Source of the DNA: an uncultured Bacteroidota bacterium
Lineage (GTDB): Bacteria; Bacteroidota; Bacteroidia; Chitinophagales; Saprospiraceae
NCBI GenBank assembly: GCA_937861115.1
Contig: CALMBD010000306.1
Span: 1 to 57,938 of the forward strand
Direction: 5' to 3'
DNA length: 57,938 bases
Below the pieces are notes generated by a model. It worked only from the letters and a program-made list of their open reading frames with translations, was not told where the DNA came from and ran no database searches. How positions within the stretch are numbered: position 1 is the first letter of the stretch; every line of letters begins with the position of its first letter. Positions 33,991 through 41,008 of the stretch are shown here, piece by piece. Made by a program: the position numbers and the translations under genes.

Positions 33991-34943
33991 GCGTTCCGGT
34001 GTTTTTTATAGTTGATCAAAAATGCGATCATGATGCCGCAGGATATCAGGAAGTACAGCAAATAAAATTCGAATTCGAATCCTGAAACGGAACTCAGCAA
34101 CAGATAGGTAAACCCGATGTAGCCGTAAAGGACAGCAACGACCATAAAGTAAAACGAATGGCGCATGCGGGCATACCACAGGTAAAAGGCCACCGAAAGG
34201 GCCAGCAAAGGAAAGTATATCGCCTTTTCATCCAACACGAAAAGGCCGGCCAGGCAGGACACCATCAGAATATGTATGCTGAAATTGAGCCAGGTAACGG
34301 AAAAGTGTTTTTTAAAACCAAATCGCTCGCTCAGGGTCGGAATAGCCGCCAGCACGACGCCCAGCAGGATGCCGGTGATGATGATGGTCTGGCTTTTGAA
34401 ATCGTTTTGGCTCAACATCTCCTCCGGTGCAACCGTGATGCCTACCCAGGAGGCGAGGGCCGAAATGGCCAGCGACAGCACACCCCGGTTGTCGAAAAGG
34501 TAGGCCAGTACGAAAAACAATACCATCGGAATAAACGTCGCCAACCCGTACCGGTCGCCGAAAATGTTGTACTGGTATTGCCAGTAGCCCTCCATGATCA
34601 GGAAAGTGAAACAACCCAGCAATAAAATATAGTCGTAATAAGGCGTCGGACTTTCCACTTCCCCCCTCGAAAAAGGCGCCCGGTGCCGGTAGGCATACCA
34701 GAAACAGCCGGCACTGGCCAGGCCGATCAGTACAATCAGGACCGCATGGCCTACGGTGTCGATGTTTTCGTAAATGAGGATACCCAGACCGACATTGAGC
34801 AGCAGGACGCCCACATACAGCATCGTTTTCAACTCCCAATGCAGCGAAAAGGGTTTCGTATTTTCATAGGTGCTGATCCGTTCCGCGTCTTCGGGTTCAA
34901 GGATATTTTTCTCCACCAGATCGGTTAAAACGGGTTTGTACAT
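33987..34943 (-). CDS. DUF2157-type multi-pass membrane protein
   Basis: 318 residues. The short N-terminal domain (TDLVEKNILEPEDAERISTYE) is the soluble segment typical of DUF2157. It is followed by about nine transmembrane helices beginning LYVGVLLLNVGLGILIYENI. The end is basic (NYKKHRNA). First gene of a coupled pair with 32839. A -7 element TACATTTG lies at complement 34961-34968, only 18 bases before the ATG. The family is of unknown function. Confidence 0.85.
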   Translation of the reverse strand: MYKPVLTDLVEKNILEPEDAERISTYENTKPFSLHWELKTMLYVGVLLLNVGLGILIYENIDTVGHAVLIVLIGLASAGCFWYAYRHRAPFSRGEVESPTPYYDYILLLGCFTFLIMEGYWQYQYNIFGDRYGLATFIPMVLFFVLAYLFDNRGVLSLAISALASWVGITVAPEEMLSQNDFKSQTIIITGILLGVVLAAIPTLSERFGFKKHFSVTWLNFSIHILMVSCLAGLFVLDEKAIYFPLLALSVAFYLWYARMRHSFYFMVVAVLYGYIGFTYLLLSSVSGFEFEFYLLYFLISCGIMIAFLINYKKHRNA

Positions 34944-34960
34944 AAGCGTTCATTTTTTTT

Positions 34961-34968
34961 CAAATGTA
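34961..34968 (-). promoter_or_regulatory. -7 element (TACATTTG) upstream of the DUF2157 gene
   Basis: Minus-strand TACATTTG ends 18 bases before the start codon; a TTCG sequence 19 bases further upstream is a three-of-four match to the TTTG box. It would give a very short leader. Confidence 0.45.
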
Positions 34969-35014
34969 GATAAACTTTGAAATCGGGCGAATATAAAATT
35001 ACCCCGCCCTGTAA

Positions 35015-35156
35015 CCCGGAATGGTATTCCGGGACATTACCCCACTCTGTAACCCGGAATGGTATTCCGGGACATTACCCCGCTCTGTAACCCGGAATAC
35101 CATTCCGGGATACAGGGTGGAGCCCGCATCAGGGAAACCCGGAATACCATTCCGGG
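35015..35156. repeat. Cluster of four 19-bp palindromes (CCCGGAAT family)
   Basis: CCCGGAATGGTATTCCGGG occurs at 35015-35033 and 35053-35071. Its reverse complement (core ACC instead of GGT) occurs at 35091-35109 and 35138-35156. The first three are 38 bases apart, with spacers of the type ACATTACCCCGCTCTGTAA; the last spacer is longer and contains AGCCCGCATCAGGG, repeated again after copy 4. It fills the gap between a T9SS protein gene and the DUF2157 gene. It looks like a REP/REPIN-type palindrome cluster. Confidence 0.85.
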
Positions 35157-35175
35157 ATACATATTGCAGCCCGCA

Positions 35176-36315
35176 TCAGGGATATTTGACAAATTTTTTT
35201 GCGTTTATGCCCTGTTGGGTATAAACGACGGCCACCCAAACACCCGATGGCAACGCTTCTACGGGGAGTTCAAAGCGGCGGCTGTCCCCTGCGGATGCGG
35301 AAAACAGACACGTACCGGTCAGGCTGTGTATTTCAACCTTTTCCACCGGAGTGTCGGGCGATTCAATCACCAGTATATCCCGAACGGGATTGGGTGACAG
35401 GTGTACATCGAAACCCTTCAAATCAGGCTCGGAAACCGGAGAAATGATCAATACAGGTTCCTGTTTCACCTCCCCGAAACACACGATTTGCTCCAGGTTA
35501 TTGACCAGCAGTACGTTGGAGATATTGATCGAAAACTGCTCCTCGCCCCGGATGATCATGTCATCGATGATAAATTTCGCCACAAACAGGGTATCGGAAA
35601 TAAAAAACACATTGGCTCCCCTGCCTGCCGCAGCAAAGCCCATACGCCCCGGGGCAGGCAATCGCCAGAACCGGGCAGCCGTGCTCGTGGCGATCACATA
35701 CATGCGGGTATCGGGAAAGGTATCGGGATAGACCTCCGTAAGCGCATCGACGATCTTGTCCGGGTCATAATTGTATGCCACATCAAAAGCGATACCCAGA
35801 GCCCCGCTCGGGGGCGGCACGTTGGGTGGATACCGCAAAATGATATAGGCATACAAGGTGTCGAACCCGCCTTCTTCCGTGAACAGCGTATCGCGGCTGT
35901 ACGTAATCGAGATGTCGGGCTTGGCGCAACTCAGACAGGTATCGACGAGTTTCGGCGGATAGGGTGCCGGTAGCGGTTGCGCATTGTTCTGGAGGCTGTC
36001 GAAGTTCAGCACGATCGCCGAAAGGTCGAATGTATCAATAAAGCCGTTGCCGTCGCAATCGACAAAACCCTTATTGATCCCGCTCACCGGAAGCGCGTCG
36101 GGCCAGGGCGGAAAAAGTATCTGTGGCTGCCAGTTGGCCGATGCGCCCGGACGTGGAATGCCCTCCATGCCGAAGGCCACGCCAATGGGCAGCAGATCGA
36201 AGTGGTTGGCCACCCCGTCATTGTTGGTATCGCCGGGATAAAGGGTGACGGGCTGTGCGAAAGCGGTACTGCAAAACAGGAGGGCTGTAGCGATTGGAAA
36301 CAGGGCAAGGCGCAT
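35176..36315 (-). CDS. T9SS type A protein with dockerin-like repeats
   Basis: 379 residues from the ATG at complement 36313-36315, which gives the signal peptide MRLALFPIATALLFCSTAFA. Just after it are two Ca-binding dockerin-like loops (YPGDTNNDGVANHFDLLPIG and DCDGNGFIDTFDLSAIVLNF). A cohesin-like beta domain follows (about residues 135-300; GALGIAFDVAYNYDP). The C-terminal type A sorting tail (about 300-379) reads LSPNPVRDILVIESPD, VEIHSLTGTCLFS, GVWVAVVYTQQG. Dockerin and cohesin-like modules together in one chain are common in Bacteroidota surface proteins and do not by themselves mean a cellulosome. It is divergent from the gene at 36413; the palindrome cluster follows it. Confidence 0.88.
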   Translation of the reverse strand: MRLALFPIATALLFCSTAFAQPVTLYPGDTNNDGVANHFDLLPIGVAFGMEGIPRPGASANWQPQILFPPWPDALPVSGINKGFVDCDGNGFIDTFDLSAIVLNFDSLQNNAQPLPAPYPPKLVDTCLSCAKPDISITYSRDTLFTEEGGFDTLYAYIILRYPPNVPPPSGALGIAFDVAYNYDPDKIVDALTEVYPDTFPDTRMYVIATSTAARFWRLPAPGRMGFAAAGRGANVFFISDTLFVAKFIIDDMIIRGEEQFSINISNVLLVNNLEQIVCFGEVKQEPVLIISPVSEPDLKGFDVHLSPNPVRDILVIESPDTPVEKVEIHSLTGTCLFSASAGDSRRFELPVEALPSGVWVAVVYTQQGINAKKFVKYP

Positions 36316-36377
36316 GGTCGAATGGTTTGTTTCAACAATTAAGTACTCGGAAAAGGGCATCAAATCGCCAGAGCACT

Positions 36378-36385
36378 TACTTTTG
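36378..36385 (+). promoter_or_regulatory. -7 element (TACTTTTG) fixing the start of the 36413 gene
   Basis: TACTTTTG lies downstream of the in-frame ATG at 36314 and 27 bases upstream of the TTG at 36413. If active, the true start must be the latter. No good TTTG box is present at 19-21 bases. Confidence 0.4.
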
Positions 36386-36412
36386 GGAGGCACCGTAACA
36401 TCCTGCAGGTAC

Positions 36413-37840
36413 TTGACAGACAGCAAACTCATAGAACTTCTGCGCGCTTTATCGGCCCGGCAGATGTCGCGACTCGGCGAATTTTTACAATCGCCCTTTT
36501 GCAACAAGAGCAAAGACTGCCTCTTGCTGTTCCTGCATCTACAAAAATACGCGCCTTCCTTCGAGCATCGCCATATTTCCCGGGAAACAATCCTGGAAAA
36601 ACTGGATGTCGAAAAACCGCTGGATGAAAAATCACTCGCCTACCTGAGCAGCAGGCTTCTGGCGCTGGTGGAAAAATTCCTCGCGCTAGAATCCTTTTTG
36701 GCAGACCCCTGGAAGCAGCAACTTGCCTTGCTGCAGGAATACCACACGCTGGCATTGCCCAAACATTACAAGGCGGTTCGCGTTGCCGCGGAAAAGTCGC
36801 TGGAGGCATTCCCGTATCACAACGCAGACCGCTACCGGGAACAGTACCTGTTCGAGCGGCTTCAGTACGAACACAGCGACCGCAACCAGCGTGCGTTCAA
36901 CGAACGCCTGCAATCGGCCTCGGCAGCACTGGATGCCTGGCTGGTCGCCGAAAAGTTGCGCGACGCCTGCGAAATGCTCAATTATGAAGCCGTATTAAAT
37001 ATACGGTACGAGATCAGTTTTCTGGATGAACTCCTGCAATGGTCAGCAGCGCCCGTCTTCGCCGACATGCCCGTCATCCAGGTATACCGCCACCTGGTTT
37101 TGCTGCTTCAACACCCCGACGAACCCGGGTATTTTGAAAAAGCGCGCGCGCTGGTTACCGGCGCCGACAGATGTTTCGACCCCGAAGAACAAAGAGCGTT
37201 GTACACCTTGCTGCTGAATTACTGTACCCGCCGCATCAACCGGTTCAACGATATACATTTTTTGCAGGAACATTTGGAAATCAACAAGTTACTGCTCAAC
37301 AACGGGCTTATTTTCGAGTCCTCGCTGCTTCCGCCCTGGAAATACACCAACATTGCGACGGCCGGACTGAAAACCGGTCAATACGACTGGACCTGGCAGT
37401 TTATCCACGACTACCGGAACCGGTTGCCGGCCGGATATGCGGAAAATGTTTTCCGATACAACCTGGCGCAGTACCATTACTACCTGAAAGAATATGACGA
37501 CGCCCAGAAGGCGCTGTTGCACGTGGAAATTTCGGATGTATTGCTCAATGTGGCCGTGCGCAGCCTGCTCATCAAAGTGTATTGTGAAACTGGGCAGGAC
37601 GAACTGCTCCTGTCGTATCTCGAAGCGACCCGCCTTTTTCTGCACCGCAACCGCCTGATGGATACGCATCTAAAAAAGCAGATGCAAAAGTTTGTCGAAT
37701 GCACGGCCCGGTTTGTAAAAACGCCGCCTTTTGACCGCGAGCGCTTTCAAACGTTGTTGGACGCCTTGCCGCCTGCCAGCGAAATGATGCACCGGGAATG
37801 GCTGTCTGCGCAGTTGATGCAAAAATTGAAGGCGATGTAA
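36413..37840 (+). CDS. Bacteroidota-specific alpha-helical (TPR-like) protein
   Basis: 475 residues from TTG 36413. The frame is open to 36245, but upstream codons lie under the divergent gene and before a -7 element, and CAGGT precedes the TTG. The protein is entirely helical: SKLIELLRALSARQMSRLGE, FLQSPFCNKSKDCLLLFLHL, then paired helices with aromatic and Leu periodicity (EKFLALESFLADPWKQQLALLQEY...). The opening LxxLSxxxxxRxxEFLxSPFxNK is a signature I recognise from long hypothetical proteins widespread in Bacteroidota. Probably a cytoplasmic TPR-like scaffold. Function unknown. It converges with the methyltransferase gene, six bases between stops. Confidence 0.82.
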   Translation: MTDSKLIELLRALSARQMSRLGEFLQSPFCNKSKDCLLLFLHLQKYAPSFEHRHISRETILEKLDVEKPLDEKSLAYLSSRLLALVEKFLALESFLADPWKQQLALLQEYHTLALPKHYKAVRVAAEKSLEAFPYHNADRYREQYLFERLQYEHSDRNQRAFNERLQSASAALDAWLVAEKLRDACEMLNYEAVLNIRYEISFLDELLQWSAAPVFADMPVIQVYRHLVLLLQHPDEPGYFEKARALVTGADRCFDPEEQRALYTLLLNYCTRRINRFNDIHFLQEHLEINKLLLNNGLIFESSLLPPWKYTNIATAGLKTGQYDWTWQFIHDYRNRLPAGYAENVFRYNLAQYHYYLKEYDDAQKALLHVEISDVLLNVAVRSLLIKVYCETGQDELLLSYLEATRLFLHRNRLMDTHLKKQMQKFVECTARFVKTPPFDRERFQTLLDALPPASEMMHREWLSAQLMQKLKAM

Positions 37841-37846
37841 ACCGGA

Positions 37847-38437
37847 TTATTTTTCCAGGATAAAAAACACCTCGGTTCCTGCACGCGGCGCGATGGAATT
37901 GTAGCAATGCGCCAGGGTTCGGATGCGAAAATGCGGCTCGAACAGGCTGCGGTAAGCCTTGCGGTCTCCGCCGAAAGGCGGTCCGCCCGAAAATGCCCGG
38001 TCGAACAACACCCCGGCGAGTTTACCGCCGGGTTTGAGCAATTGCTTCATTTTCAAGGTGTACTGCTCCCGCAGGGAAGGGTCCAGGGCGCAGAAAAAAG
38101 TCTGCTCCAGGATCAGGTCGTATGCCCCGCTGTGCGTAAAAAAATCGCCGCATACCAGTTGCAGACGCGTATCCCAATTCGGGACCTTCACATCCAGTCT
38201 TTGGCGGAGCCGCTCCACTGCCGTGGGAGCGATATCGAGCATGGTGATGAAGCGGAAACCCTTTTCCAGCAGGTAGATCGCTTCGTAGCCGTTGCCGCAA
38301 CCGGGAATCAGAATATGCAAGTGATCGCGGTTTTCCGGCAGTATCTGGTCAATATAGCCTGCAAGCGGGGGCGAAACGCCCTTGATATCCCAGCCGGTAT
38401 TGTTGTTTTGCCAGCGGTTTTCCCAGAAGCCTTCCAT
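37847..38437 (-). CDS. TPMT-family SAM-dependent methyltransferase
   Basis: 196 residues. It opens FWENRWQNNNTGWD, the substrate-lid start typical of thiopurine S-methyltransferase (TPMT)-family proteins. The SAM-binding glycine motif is ILIPGCGNGYEAIYL (about residues 43-57), followed by LDIAPTAVE and the DLILEQTFFCALDPSLR stretch. The later LKPGGKLAGVLF and GGPPFGG motifs are also family features. Bacterial relatives methylate sulfur, selenium, tellurium, thiocyanate or halide ions to volatile products; the acceptor here is not known. Next gene downstream of ribA on the same strand (33 bases), so probably in one transcript. Confidence 0.9.
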   Translation of the reverse strand: MEGFWENRWQNNNTGWDIKGVSPPLAGYIDQILPENRDHLHILIPGCGNGYEAIYLLEKGFRFITMLDIAPTAVERLRQRLDVKVPNWDTRLQLVCGDFFTHSGAYDLILEQTFFCALDPSLREQYTLKMKQLLKPGGKLAGVLFDRAFSGGPPFGGDRKAYRSLFEPHFRIRTLAHCYNSIAPRAGTEVFFILEK

Positions 38438-38470
38438 GAATATTCTTTTTGGAAAAGGAGTTAATTGCTG

Positions 38471-39055
38471 TTAGAGGCCCAGCAAATGGCCCATCAGGTC
38501 TTGTTTGGTCTTAAGATAGTTGCGGCTGTCGTCCTGGGGCGGAATCACCAGGGGTATGCGGCCGGCCACCCGGATGGGTGAGCGACGCAGTGCCTCGACC
38601 TTGTCGGGGTTGTTGGTGATCAGTTCAACTTCGCTGATGCCCAGGTCCTGGAGTATAAAAATGGCGCAATCGTACTGTCGGCCGTCGACATCGAAGCCGA
38701 GGTGGGTATTGGCTTCAGCCGTGTTGAGACCTATATCCTGGAGGTTGTACGCCTTGAGTTTGTTGATCAGTCCTATCCCGCGGCCTTCCTGCCGGAGATA
38801 GATGACCACACCGCCGCGTTCGGAAACAATCCGGAGAGAGGCATCGAGTTGCTCGCCACAATCGCAGCGTTTTGATCCAAACACATCGCCGGTCATACAT
38901 TCGGAGTGAATGCGAACAGGTACGGGTCCGTCCGGCGCAAATCCATCCGCGATAAAGGCAATGTGCGGCATCCGCTCGGAAGATTTGTCCGCATACGCGA
39001 TCATGGTAAACTGGCCGTGATGCGACGGAATGCGGGCTTCTGCTTGTCGTTGCAT
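38471..39055 (-). CDS. ribA: GTP cyclohydrolase II
   Basis: 194 residues from the ATG at complement 39053-39055; the frame extends upstream 11 codons but the preferred start matches homologues. It catalyses the first step of riboflavin synthesis, opening GTP to a diaminopyrimidine with release of formate and pyrophosphate. Seen: VRIHSECMTGDVFGSKRCDCG, in which the three Cys (spaced C-x10-C-x-C) bind zinc; VIYLRQEGRGIGL with the catalytic-loop Arg; and AYNLQDIGLNTAEAN. Length and motifs are those of a stand-alone RibA rather than the RibAB fusion. A TACTTTTG -7 element lies at complement 39086-39093. Confidence 0.95.
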   Translation of the reverse strand: MQRQAEARIPSHHGQFTMIAYADKSSERMPHIAFIADGFAPDGPVPVRIHSECMTGDVFGSKRCDCGEQLDASLRIVSERGGVVIYLRQEGRGIGLINKLKAYNLQDIGLNTAEANTHLGFDVDGRQYDCAIFILQDLGISEVELITNNPDKVEALRRSPIRVAGRIPLVIPPQDDSRNYLKTKQDLMGHLLGL

Positions 39056-39085
39056 AGTCGTAAGGCAATAGCTGCCGTGCCGGGG

Positions 39086-39093
39086 CAAAAGTA
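39086..39093 (-). promoter_or_regulatory. -7 element (TACTTTTG) upstream of ribA
   Basis: Minus-strand TACTTTTG about 31 bases before the ribA ATG. No TTTG partner at the usual spacing. No FMN riboswitch-like fold is evident in the 154-base gap. Confidence 0.35.
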
Positions 39094-39209
39094 AACGGAA
39101 TTTTGAGTACGACCCTTAAACAGTGCGAAGCAACTTATGTTTGATCGCCCTGAATTTATCGTTGCGCTGCTGCAGACCGGTATTTGCAGTCGATCGACGG
39201 CCTTTTCCC

Positions 39210-40301
39210 CTACCTGATGAACGGAATATCGACAGTAATTTCGGGATCCTGCCCGCGCACCCAATCCCATGCCTTGATCAGACGCACGGCTTCCTGGTCG
39301 CAGCCGTAACCCAGCGATCGCAGGGTGACAAAGTTTTGTGGCTCGCCATTGGCATTGATCGTGAACTTGACCTGCACGGTTCCGCTGATGTTGTTGTTGA
39401 GCGCCTCGATAGGGAGTCGCGCATTTTGCCGCAGGTATTCCCGGAAGACATCCCACCCGCCCAAAGGCTCGCTTTTCAACGGAACAGCGTCTTTGGCTGC
39501 GGCCTTTCGTTCGGCGTCCATATCCGGTTTTTGGTCGGTCTTGTGCCAGACGCTGTCGGGCGGACCGGCGGATGGCATCGATTTTTTGGCTTTTTCACGG
39601 GCGGCGGCTACCGGCATCCGGGAAACGGGGGCGGCCTGTTCAGCCTTTGAAAAGGACTTTTTCATGGCCTCTTCGCTTCGTTTTACGATGTCGGGCGCGG
39701 CATTGGGCGCCTGGGGCGGCACGACATTGTATTCCGCCTGCTGTGTAACTTCTTCGGAGGCAAATGATTCATCGTCTGCCATCTCGTTGCCGGGTGCAAT
39801 TTCTGTCTCGCGCCGGTCGGCTGTGCCCGATGTCGCTACTCCTCCCTGCGGGCCGGAACGGCCGGCGGCCGGTTTTGAAGGTTCGGTCACCGCTGCGATT
39901 CCGTCTGTCTCCGGCGCTGCCTGTGTCGGTGCCGGGACCGGTGGCGTTTCCTGCGGTTGATTTTGAGCAACCGGCGCCTGCTTGTCCTGATTCCACTGTG
40001 GCACAAACCATAAGGCGGCTATCAGCAAGATTAACACGGCGGCGGCGGCCCATATCTGCGGCGTTCCAATGCGACGTGATATGGCTGCGCGGTTGCGCAG
40101 GCGGGTTTGGAGTGCATTCAGCCGCGCCTGGTGATCCGGCTCAGGCAAGGCCATAAATCCTTCCATCGCCTCCCGACGGAAGTCGTCGGCAGCGGTCAGC
40201 GCCAGCAGTTCCTGTTCATCAGCCCTGGTAAAGTCGCCACTTTGCCAGCGCCGGAGCAGGTCCAGAAAACGCGCATCATCGTGTTGCACAGAAGGATTCA
40301 T
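39210..40301 (-). CDS. Anti-sigma-like membrane protein fused to a TonB C-terminal domain
   Basis: 363 residues. Residues 1-80 are a cytoplasmic helical region like the N-terminus of anti-sigma factors (DARFLDLLRRWQSGDFTRADEQELLAL). A single TM helix spans about 83-100 (IWAAAAVLILLIAALWFV). A Pro/Ala/Gln-rich periplasmic spacer (about 105-260) leads to a TonB C-terminal domain (about 275-363; GGWDVFREYLRQNARLP, SGTVQVKFTINANGEPQNF). It is immediately downstream of an ECF sigma gene on the same strand (55 bases), which supports the anti-sigma role. The fusion suggests the periplasmic domain senses a receptor or other TonB-domain partner. No classical zinc-binding ZAS motif is visible. Confidence 0.88.
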   Translation of the reverse strand: MNPSVQHDDARFLDLLRRWQSGDFTRADEQELLALTAADDFRREAMEGFMALPEPDHQARLNALQTRLRNRAAISRRIGTPQIWAAAAVLILLIAALWFVPQWNQDKQAPVAQNQPQETPPVPAPTQAAPETDGIAAVTEPSKPAAGRSGPQGGVATSGTADRRETEIAPGNEMADDESFASEEVTQQAEYNVVPPQAPNAAPDIVKRSEEAMKKSFSKAEQAAPVSRMPVAAAREKAKKSMPSAGPPDSVWHKTDQKPDMDAERKAAAKDAVPLKSEPLGGWDVFREYLRQNARLPIEALNNNISGTVQVKFTINANGEPQNFVTLRSLGYGCDQEAVRLIKAWDWVRGQDPEITVDIPFIR

Positions 40302-40356
40302 GTCCGGATTATTTTATTGTTGCATTACTTGACTGCTTGTTGGCATTTCTTATGCT

Positions 40357-40941
40357 TCACTCCCCTATTCCTTCAACACCGGCTTTTTCGAGACAAATTT
40401 TGAGGTTGCGGCGGCCATTTTGAATATAAGAGCGCACCTTTCCCAGTTCTTCATTCGTCATATCGGCAATTTCCTTGTACGATTTTTCTTCGTAGTAAAA
40501 CCATTGTACGCTTTGTCGCTGGAGTGTTGGCAACTGGTCGAGACATTTTTCCAGGGGTGTAGCGCCTTGCGGCAATTCAAAATCCCGGGTTGACTCGGCC
40601 GCGTCGAACCGGTTCATGTCATCGTGCAGGTCGGTCGGCCGGCGGTTGTTTTTGCGCCATTCCATCAGGCAATGATTTCGCGCCAGCACGTAAAGCCAGC
40701 CCCGGAATGATTCGATCTCATGCACTTTCACTTTGCGGACCAATTCTTCATAAATATTCATCACCGCATCCTCCGCCTTGCCGGGGTCGCGCAGGATTTT
40801 CAGACAAACCCCGTACACCATCGGCATATAGCGCTCGTACAGTTGCCCCAAATGGCCCGAATCGCCGCCGGAAACGTACTTTTCCAGCAACTGTTCGTCA
40901 GTCCAGTGTTCGGGAGCGCCTGTACGGCGGAATTTTAGCAT
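40357..40941 (-). CDS. ECF-type RNA polymerase sigma factor
   Basis: 194 residues. Region 2 spans about residues 25-100 (LYERYMPMVYGVCLKILRDPGKAEDAVMNIY, FRGWLYVLARNHCLMEWRKN). A linker (about 100-128) leads to region 4 (about 128-185; CLDQLPTLQRQSVQWFYYEEKSYKEIADM). It directs RNA polymerase to a regulon probably including its own operon. It is followed by the TonB_C anti-sigma gene (55 bases). It starts 67 bases after leuS on the same strand. Which promoters it reads cannot be judged from this window. Confidence 0.93.
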   Translation of the reverse strand: MLKFRRTGAPEHWTDEQLLEKYVSGGDSGHLGQLYERYMPMVYGVCLKILRDPGKAEDAVMNIYEELVRKVKVHEIESFRGWLYVLARNHCLMEWRKNNRRPTDLHDDMNRFDAAESTRDFELPQGATPLEKCLDQLPTLQRQSVQWFYYEEKSYKEIADMTNEELGKVRSYIQNGRRNLKICLEKAGVEGIGE

Positions 40942-41008
40942 GAACGTTTTTTAAAGATGTCCGCCAAAATTTACACAAGGATGTAAAACGACGGGGAATT
41001 ACATAAAG

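Noticed and set aside
39056-39209. FMN riboswitch near ribA
   Set aside because: This gap upstream of ribA on the minus strand shows only a -7 element; the riboswitch junction motifs were not seen.
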